Source of the DNA: Saccoglossus kowalevskii
Taxonomy: Eukaryota; Hemichordata; Enteropneusta; Harrimaniidae
Reading direction: 5' to 3'
Assembly: GCF_000003605.2 (NCBI RefSeq)
Contig: NW_003109988.1
Span: 16,890 to 57,590 of the forward strand
Length of the DNA stretch: 40,701 bases
In this document: one piece after another, positions 33,103-40,701 of the stretch
Position numbering within the stretch: the first letter of the stretch is position 1
How the letters are laid out: each line of letters begins with the position of its first letter
Notes under the pieces: generated by a model
Database searches by the model: none
What the model was told of the DNA's origin: nothing
What the model saw: the letters and a program-made list of their open reading frames with translations, nothing else
Position numbers and translations under genes: made by a program

Positions 33103-33680
33103 TGCTAACGAAGCGTGCATGAATGCTTAGCGCAGGCTATGTGCCCAAAACACCATTGAATTCAATGTTCATTTGGAAGATTTACTATTATATTCGTAAC
33201 TATTCATTTCAGTATGACATTTCCGACATGACAATCATTGCAAGCACACATATTATGTTTGTTCTTGATAAAAAATTAACTGCAGACAAGACTCTGTGCT
33301 ACTTCCTGTTATTCTGTAATCTGGTATTGTATTGTTTTATAACCGTAAAACTAACGTGTATACCTTCCTAGTTACTGTACTGAGTAATCATAGTTACCGT
33401 AAAATGACTGAAGATTTTTGTATATTCTTAACAAGTTTGGGCGTTCATTAGTCCATGCATGGAGGTAAAAAGAGAAGGAGTCACAGCCAAGCTTAGATCA
33501 AAGGTACCAGGATGGTCGCCGCTGTTTGTACATAGATCAGGGAGTTTATTTGCCGAACGGATCAAGGAGGACAGTTTCCTCTTAGGGCAGTGAGGATTAC
33601 CGTGAATCAGCATACTACGGACGCCTTCGGCGGCACTCTGTGATTTTCGTGACAATTCTGTCAAATTCTTATAAACAAAT

Positions 33681-34261
33681 ATGGCGACGATCGATAACGC
33701 GTACGAGTTTGACTACGATGCTGAAACTGCTATGTCCTTCATTTCAGAAGACGTAAACGAAATCGAAGAGCATATTACAGACGAAAAATTGTTTTCCATA
33801 TGCTGTGAACGAAACGATTACTCAAAAACAAAAAAAAATGCAGCGAATTTCTTGTTGACGCACTGCCGTAGGAAGTAGGACATACAAGGGATATAAATTT
33901 CAAAAAGCGTCATTTCGAACCTCAAAATTCAGTCACTGGTACAACGCGGTGCGGTCCATGCCATGCACCATTGCAAAGATCATTAAACGAGCTTTATTGT
34001 GGACTAAAAAATAGTACTAGCAAGGTTTCGAAACATTACAATATTGCTGATTCAAAACTACAACGGAAAATGTGCTGAAAAACGAAAAATTACATAAACT
34101 TAACAAGAAACTCTCTGATTTTCAAAATTCCAACTTTCCCGTTCTCACAAACACGTTTCCTCTACGTATAAAAGATCTGCGCATGCTTTATGTCCTTTGA
34201 CATTTACTGCGACACCATAAAACAAGACCTTGGAATGTGTACTGTGCTCAGCAACGCTTAA
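33681..34261 (+). pseudogene. frame-broken coding relic in VPS13 intron 1
   Basis: A good-context ATG (acaaatATGGCG) opens 65 codons (MATIDNAYEFDYDAETAM, acidic) to TAG at 33876. Overlapping it, a second frame is open from 33872 to TGA 34076 and includes RCGPCHAPLQRSLNEL. A third is open from about 34072 to TGA 34198 and includes VLKNEKLHKLNKKLSDFQ, coiled-coil-like. A fourth runs from about 34190 to TAA 34259. The runs abut in order, each with protein-like composition, as expected for one decayed ORF with about three small indels. I do not recognise the protein. A retrocopy or transposon-derived ORF is likely; chance chaining is the alternative. Confidence 0.45.
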
Positions 34262-34885
34262 GAGTAAATGACGTGTCGGCGACGATCCTGGGGTGAAAGG
34301 ACGATAAGACAAAGGGAATTATAGGATTAAACTTGTTTAAAACGAAAGAAGTTTAGGATTATTTTACCTCCATGGTCCCTGCTAACCATTGTTTCCTTTT
34401 GTGTGTGAATGCAATTGGGTCTATCCGATATGCAAACATTTGGGATTAGCTTAAATCTTAGTCCATACTTCGTGTAGTAAATCTTAGCCTGTAGATTGTG
34501 TGGCATGAAAACTACTATCAATTAATAATTTAAGTGTTGAAATTTGACTGGCAATACTAACTCCACTCATAACAGTCCCTTTATGTAGAGGGAATTAACT
34601 TGAACTTCACAAAGATTTCAAAAGGTAATTGCGTTGATGCATTAAGAACAATTTCATCACTGTTAGCCATGAAACTGGTTACCCTAGTAACCACAAAATA
34701 CTGAACACCCAATAAATTGATACAGCAGAGCTTCACCCACCCTAATATGGGTAGAATTTTACACATGTTCAGATCCTGGGTGAGGTATTTTAACACTCCT
34801 GTAAAAAGTGGCATAGTGGTGTTTCATATTCTTGCACCTCCCCTGGTGTGTTAGCAAGTAAATGTACTTCATATATTATTTTACA
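34262..34885. other. no gene seen
   Basis: AT-rich intronic sequence with short random-looking frames on the minus strand. Confidence 0.45.
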
Positions 34886-35072
34886 TACTGTAAAATACTT
34901 TATTTCCACTTGGAATTTACTTTTGCTGAAGGGATAATTCAGTGAAATTGAAATCCAGTGAATATACCTTTTTTCAACTCGTCAAAAATCAGTGAAAATA
35001 AATTCTATACAAAACACCCAAAAAGCATTTTCACCAAAAATTTATTCCAGCTAAAATAAGTATTTTACAGTA
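34886..35072. mobile_element. 187-bp MITE with TA-type ends
   Basis: The left end TACTGTAAAATACTT (34886-34900) is repeated as a perfect inverted copy at 35058-35072. Pairing continues imperfectly inward (TATTT against TATTTTAGC). The TA at each tip fits the TA target duplication of Tc1/mariner elements. The interior contains several 'gtgaaa' and 'cagtgaa' strings and no ORF. Confidence 0.7.
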
Positions 35073-35567
35073 GATAATAGGCAGTCATAGTAACATATTC
35101 AGCCAATCATATCGCTCAGATTGTATCTTCTGTCATTCAGGTTTCATTCAATTGGTTTGAAATTAATTCACATGTATATCTCATGTGTTAAATTAAGCTA
35201 TTTTATTTTTGATCACCTGCTTCTAGTCACTAGGAAATATGCTGCAAGACGTGTTGGGTTTCCAGTTGAGCAAATATAGTAAATTCTATTATTATACATC
35301 TGTCACTGTACGCCATAAGTTACAGCGTACCGTAATTTTGTGATATTTTATAGGGTATTTTAATCCTACCATATTAGGAAATGCAAATTTCAAATATAAA
35401 ATGATTACGCGTGTAAGTGTTCTCTGATAATAAAAACAAACATGGCTGCCACCTCAGTTTGACCGTACTCCACACAAAGATGTTTGCTGATTCTGTTCTA
35501 AACATTTTGGATTTTGACATTCCCATGATGTATCCTTGGGAGAAAAAAACTGGCTGCGCGCTGGTCG
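35073..35567. other. no gene seen
   Basis: AT-rich sequence leading to the 25-bp array. A 70-codon frame (35417-35629) includes the array itself, so it is not called a gene. Confidence 0.45.
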
Positions 35568-35730
35568 ATACTTCTATGAAAACTATGTTAGACCATTTCT
35601 ATGAAAACTATGTTAGGCCATTTCTATGAAAACTATGTTAGGCCATTTCTATAAGAACTATGTTAAGGCATTTTTCATGAGAGCTATGTTAGGCCATTTC
35701 TATAGAAGCCATGTTAGGCCATTTCTATAG
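35568..35730 (+). repeat. 25-bp tandem array, about 6.5 copies (left arm)
   Basis: The unit carries the core CTATGTTAGGCCATTTCTAT. CCATTTC-type landmarks fall at 35593, 35618, 35643, 35668, 35694 and 35719, a period of 25 with one 26. Later units are more diverged (ttaaggcatttttcat). The same unit occurs in opposite orientation at 38340-38595. Confidence 0.92.
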
Positions 35731-38271
35731 CTGTACTGTCTTCGTGCATACTTTGAAGTATCCTCGTAATAACCTCATATTATTTAATACTGGTTATTGA
35801 ACCAGTTACCATTCACTGAGAGATCTCGCGTTATGTGTGAAATCAAACGTAAAAACAGGACAATTGTCATAGCATTGTAGTGTCAAAACATTTGATAAAT
35901 GCTGTTTTGGGGTATTTCCACACTTAATAATTTTGATTTAGTGAAGATATCTTAATGCCTTATTCCTCCCTGAAAGACCAGCATTTCAATATTGCTCTAT
36001 ACAAAAGACAAATTCAAATACAAATCATTAGCTTTTTCCAGCTTTGATCCAAGTATGTCATGTTTTACATTATCCCTTGCAGTGAACTAGAAATCACACC
36101 GATTACTAATAACATTTTGATGGAGAGAGGGATGACTATGAATCAAGCAATATTGGAAATCGTTTTGTATCTGTAAATTTCTCAGTTACTTTAATCAAAT
36201 TTTTTCTTCACGAATGTTATAAAATCATCAAAGTGTGAACTTTAATAGCTACGAAAATTAAACAATTCACAGCAAGTTTAGTTGATGATCTATTTGTTTT
36301 CAGTAATCAAAAAGCACAAAAATATAATTGACCTCATTAAGTCGAACATTTTGTTTTTGTAGTTATAATATTGACTGCGTTTAATTCTAGCAAATCTAAT
36401 TATAGAAGGTTTCACACTAGATTTGAAATGCACTGGGTGGTCAAGGATCCCATATTTACTCTATTAGTAGCGCATCTACAGAATTTACAGAGGTATATCT
36501 ATAGTCAAATTGATGATCTAGTATATGATATTATTGTCAAACTTGAATACTCACCAAGTTTTTATTTAGTGCATAAAGCTATCAGCGAAATATGTGAAAA
36601 GAGAACTCATCATTGTATTAAGCCCTCTGCTAGCCATTGTACATGTACTTGTACTATTGTGGAAGGACACTGACGGATCAGATGCATGAACACGTCACTG
36701 TCAGTACCAGTATATTGCAAGGTCAGGAATAGACATGCTTATAAACTACCAGAATTGAATTGATGAAAATAACTGACGTTGTAGATAATTAGTGTATCTT
36801 TTCTAATCAATAAATAAATATATCTAAATATTCATGTCACATGGCAAGGATGCACTACTGGAAAATATATTGTGGAGAATTTTTTGTTGTTTTTTCATTT
36901 CTCTAAATTTTGTAATTCATTTTATATGCAACAAGTGTTTTGCTTCAGTGGCGGCCTATATATGCTTATTTCTATGTCGTTAGGATATTTAGAGGGACAT
37001 TTAGTAGTAGTAAACATTTGACTGAAGTTGAAGACAGCGATTAATACCAACTAATATTAAATTAGCATATTGTAATTTATTTTTTATATTTGGTGTGTAC
37101 TTTTGTAATCATTATTTGCCATTCTTGCTCTTTCATGTCACTCTAAATTCCTGATTGATTTCATGTACTGGGATACCTGAAATGTCTTTTTCGGTTAATG
37201 AAAACAGTGTCACCCTGCAAACATGTGAGAATTCAGTTCTAAGTGAAGATAACAATCCACTCTTGAAATGCAAAGGCTCATGGGTAGACACTTGTTTGTA
37301 AACAATGATTATGACTGTGTGTTGTATGCGCAGATGACTCACTCGTTTTAAGGAATAAAATCTAAATTTGTGTCACACTGTGAAATGACCCACATTGTCA
37401 TAACCATCTCTTCTATCACTACATGTACATTATAAATCATTATTATAATGAAACAAAATTATAAAAATATAATAAATCCCTTGAGCATTCTGACAGCTCA
37501 TTGTTTAGGAAGATGATACCGAAATAAATAAATTAAATGACACTTTGTGAAATTAAACTATGTTTAATTTTTTGGCCTTTTTAACTAGAAATATTATTTT
37601 TTCTGTACATGTATGTATGTACCACTATCATAAATCAGACAATCAATTTCTTTTTTTTTGATATTTCTCAGGTCTCATGTTTATTAGATGGATAAGTCGA
37701 CCCCTCAATTATGAGGTTGTTTATATCATAAAACTCAATAGATGTTACCTCCTTACTTTATAGGGAAATTAACAAATTTTTGCAACAAAAAAAACACCCT
37801 GTTTCTAGTTTCATTTTTTTGATTCCAGAATCAGTGATGAGCTGCGTCGTTTTATGTGACTGCTATTGTGAAATGTGCTACGGGTTAATCAGCTCATCAA
37901 GCCTACAAATGCATTGATTTCAAAAAGCTACTGGAAATAATTTTTATGTTTTTGTTATTCGTAAATACCAGAAAAACTTGTTATTTTCCTGTTTGTTTGT
38001 GTACAGAGTGACCTTTTTCCATTTTACTGTTCCATTTCAAGTGTAACATGCCGCGTGGTCTTTGACGCAGTGCGTGTTCTCTGCCTGACTATACCCCATG
38101 AATGTCACTAGCCACGAGTCTCAGAGGCACTAAAACAACGTCCTGTAATCGTGTTCATTGGAAAACAAAACAAATCACTAATAAATTTATGAAAACAGCT
38201 CTATTTTGAATCGATCTAAAAGTACTCTTTTAATTCGTGCACCAAAAACCAATAATTTCCGTTTTTACGCT
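35731..38271. other. segment between oppositely oriented arrays, no gene seen
   Basis: 2.5 kb of AT-rich sequence. The longest frame (36371-36673, 100 codons) opens with TTG and ends in HCTCTCTIVEGH. It has no splice or start support. I considered the 'HLQNLQ' string in it as VPS13 exon 2 and rejected that. Confidence 0.45.
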
Positions 38272-38321
38272 ATTAATTCGCGCACTTGAAAAAATAATTA
38301 TTTTTACTACCGCGAATTAAT
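38272..38321. repeat. 50-bp nested palindrome
   Basis: ATTAATTCGCG (38272-38282) is perfectly inverted at 38311-38321. Between the arms lies a second palindrome around AAATAATTATTT. The sequence right of it (catgtttttacggta) resembles the end of a TIR element, but no left partner was found. It abuts the right-arm array. Confidence 0.75.
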
Positions 38322-38339
38322 CATGTTTTTACGGTAGCT

Positions 38340-38595
38340 CCCGTAGAAATGGCCCAACATAGCTACATAATATTGAAATGGCCTAACATAGCTCCTGTAG
38401 AAATGGCCTAACATACAAAAATGTAGCTACAGAATATTGAAATGACCTAACATATATCCTATAGAAATGGCTTAACATAGCTACAGAATATAGAAATGGC
38501 CTAACATAGCTCCCGTAGAAATGGCCTAACATAACTGTAGAAATGGCCTAACATAACTCTGTAGAAATGGCCTAACATAGCTCCCATAGAAAAGA
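38340..38595 (-). repeat. 25-bp tandem array, 9 copies (right arm)
   Basis: AAATGG or AAATGA landmarks fall at 38347, 38376, 38401, 38440, 38465, 38494, 38519, 38541 and 38565. Spacing is 22-29 bp with one of 39. The core ATAGAAATGGCCTAACATAG is the reverse complement of the left-arm unit, so the two arrays could pair across 2.6 kb. Confidence 0.92.
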
Positions 38596-38599
38596 TCTA

Positions 38600-40020
38600 T
38601 TTATAGCTCCAACTACTGTATATACCTCAGAATGCATTAACGTGTTGGCGCAAACCAAGGCTCCCATAATTCTAGTCAAGAATCAAACTTAATTTCTCCT
38701 TCCAAAAACATCATGTATTTAAGTCTGCTCATAGACATGTTCACAGTTTGTATCTGCTACTAGTGCTACATGTACATGTAGGTGTGAAACAATTCCTCAC
38801 ATGGAAGGGACAGTGTGTGTATATGTAGTCACTATTGCTGGCTTATGTTAATGTCATCAAGTCATTAACACATGGTACATATATACATGTATATATCAAT
38901 CGGTAGGGAAAGTTTGTTGATGTGATCTTTAAACTCCACTTATGTGTTTTTCAGCATGCTATCAGTAGTTAAACCATGCTATGCTACCGTGGAAACGTTT
39001 GTTGTTAAGGTCTGTAATTAATGGTCCAGACACGGATAGGGGATATAATGTTTGCTCGCCCAAGCCAGTATGGATATAAATTAGTAATAGCACACACATC
39101 ATCCTGGTATGGTGTATACAATTAATATCGGATATAGACACATGATAATGATTAATATGTCATAATTACAGTTATTAAACGTGTTATAAAATATCAATCA
39201 TAGTATTTTAATTGTAAAATGCATAAAGAGCTCTCATATATTTTGTAATACATTGTTATAAGTATACAACATGTGTCAGTAATCATTACCAAATTGAAGG
39301 GAACACATATACACGTACATGTATACACATACATGGATGAATTTTGAAAATGCATTGGTAGTCATCAAAATTTAACCCTGAATTAAAGATTACATCTAGA
39401 TGTCATTTTTGTCATGCATGTACTTTCATTATTATGGGTTAATACGAAAAATGAAAAAAAAAATGGGTTTTGAAGATTCAAAAATGTCATGAAAATACAT
39501 GTAGGTCAAAATTTGCATTTTTGTACTGGTTTCCATGGTGATATTATCTCAAAATTGTGCTCGCTGACATTGAATTAGTTTTCTATTATATATAGTGGGA
39601 AGTTCTCTCATAATTCAATGCATATACCGGGTATATGCAGAAACAAGCTCAGTAGTAAAAAATTTGAATTCAACTTCCCCACACATGTACTGTTAAATAC
39701 AAAAATTGTTTTGTCATAAATTTTGCCAAAATTATATTAAAATTGATGTCAAATTAAGTTGCAAATTAAGTTGCAGAGGAGCAGGGGTACTCAGAGGAAT
39801 ATGTGGTATTCATTTTTTGAGTATGAGAACATATTGTAAAGGGCATGTTTTTTAAGGTGATAGCATGTTGTACATGTATTACTTATTCATGAAGTGGAGT
39901 CATACATACATATATGGCAAACTAACCTGCTCTCTGATTGGTCCAACTGTTACTCTTGAGGATCCAATCAGACACAATTTTGTAAGTAGCTTCACATTGA
40001 CTCTCCATGTTTAGGATTAC
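38600..40020. other. no gene seen
   Basis: AT-rich sequence with several ACATGTACATGT-like palindromes (38767, 38886, 39316) and a short TATA-rich region. No exon or element boundary was supported. Confidence 0.45.
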
Positions 40021-40025
40021 TTTTT

Positions 40026-40056
40026 AGCTCCGCTGTCGACTTTGTCGAGCGGAGCT
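40026..40056. repeat. GC-rich hairpin heading a tandem array
   Basis: AGCTCCGCT at 40026 pairs with AGCGGAGCT ending at 40056, and GTCGAC with GTCGAG extends the stem around a short loop. The CTCCGCT core and the adjoining T-run also occur in the ends of the 3269-4462 element. Confidence 0.8.
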
Positions 40057-40103
40057 TATCATATGAGTGATTGTCCGTCGTCGTCCGTGTCAATGTTTTA
40101 CTT

Positions 40104-40701
40104 TTTCGACTTCTTCTTGAAAACTACAAGCCTGAATGCTTTGATACTTGGTGTATATGTACCTTGGGTAGACCTCTCTTAGGTTTGTTCATTTCATGTT
40201 GATATCTTCAATTCTCTAATTTTGGTGAATATTTTTGTCATTTTTGGTAAAAAGTGATATTTTCGACTTCTTGTTAAAAAATGCAAGTGCAATTGCTTTG
40301 ATATTACATATATAGGTACTACATGTGGACCTCTCTCAGATTTGTTCATTTTGTAATGATATCTTTAATTCTCTAATTTTGGTGAATATTTTTATCATTT
40401 TTGGTAAAAAGTGATATTTTCGACTTCTTGTTAAAAACCGCAAGTCCAATTGCTTTGATACTACATATATAGGTACTACATGTGGACCTCTCTCAGATTT
40501 GTTCATTTCGTGATGATATCTTCAATTTTCTAATTTTGGTGAATATTTTGTCATTTTTGGTAAAAAGTGATATTTTCGACTTCTTGTAAAAAACCAATAG
40601 TCCGATTGCTTTGATATTACATATATAGGTACTACATGTGGACCTCTCTCAGATTTGTTCATTTTATGATGATATCTTCAATTCTCTAATTTTGGTGAAT
40701 A
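40104..40701. repeat. 157-bp tandem array, at least 3.8 copies
   Basis: TTTCGACTTCTTSTT landmarks start at 40104, 40261, 40418 and 40574, a spacing of 157, 157 and 156. Copies also share 'gacctctctcagatttgttcatt' and 'ctaattttggtgaatatttt'. The first copy is the most diverged. The array continues past the window. No ORF spans the units. Confidence 0.92.

Noticed and set aside
33428-33664. Minus-strand 78-codon frame as a divergent partner of the 33681 ORF
   Set aside because: It opens with TTG rather than ATG and has no promoter or splice support.
35233-35280. tcactag/gaaatatgctgcaag as VPS13 exon 2 acceptor
   Set aside because: The peptide GNMLQDVLGFQLSKY does not align with the conserved second-exon residues.
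36371-36673. The HLQNLQ string in a 100-codon frame as VPS13 exon 2
   Set aside because: Only a few residues agree with the expected region, there is no acceptor in the right phase (phase 1), and the rest of the frame does not resemble VPS13.

Overview
The window is AT-rich animal nuclear DNA with split genes, spliceosomal signals, tRNA-derived SINEs, TIR-flanked MITE-like elements and several tandem repeats. The first exon of a VPS13 homologue and an exon pair encoding an EF-hand protein show it is metazoan. The repeat style (short TIR elements, pentanucleotide and minisatellite arrays, no long LINE or LTR ORFs) fits a marine invertebrate. I cannot name the phylum from sequence alone. Most of the 40.7 kb is intron or intergenic DNA.

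Layout. Positions 1-504 are eight exact-length 63-bp units. Positions 3269-4462 form an inverted-repeat-bounded element made of about 300-bp tandem units, with a coding-like tail. From 4.5 to 16 kb there is little recognisable sequence: a good candidate internal exon (9811-9957), a 50-codon coding-like ORF (12626-12778), a possible signal-peptide exon (14410-14580) and a cluster of CACGTG boxes near 15.5 kb. From 16.7 to 22.6 kb the minus strand carries a chain of candidate exons. These have good acceptors and mostly matching phases, and their peptides are cysteine-containing. One candidate end is a transmembrane segment (16708-16890); another is a stop followed directly by AATAAA (19482-19600). 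On the plus strand, 20279-20482 and 21927-21994 are two coding exons of a small, probably secreted protein with two EF-hands. Its first exon was not found.

From 23 to 31 kb there is a TTAA-flanked MITE with forkhead-like motifs, two CACTA pentanucleotide arrays, a second SINE head, and a pair of repeat blocks in permuted order. At 32059-32158 lies coding exon 1 of VPS13 (A/C type). No exon 2 was recognised in the remaining 8.5 kb, so that stretch is probably VPS13 intron 1. It holds a frame-broken coding relic (33681-34261), a TA-flanked MITE (34886-35072), a pair of oppositely oriented 25-bp minisatellite arrays 2.6 kb apart (35568-35730 and about 38340-38595) resembling a foldback element, and the start of a 157-bp tandem array headed by a strong hairpin (40026 to the end).

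Sure calls are VPS13 exon 1, the EF-hand exon pair and the simple or tandem repeats. The minus-strand exon chain and the isolated exons were read by eye from splice signals, phase and peptide character, and need transcript evidence.
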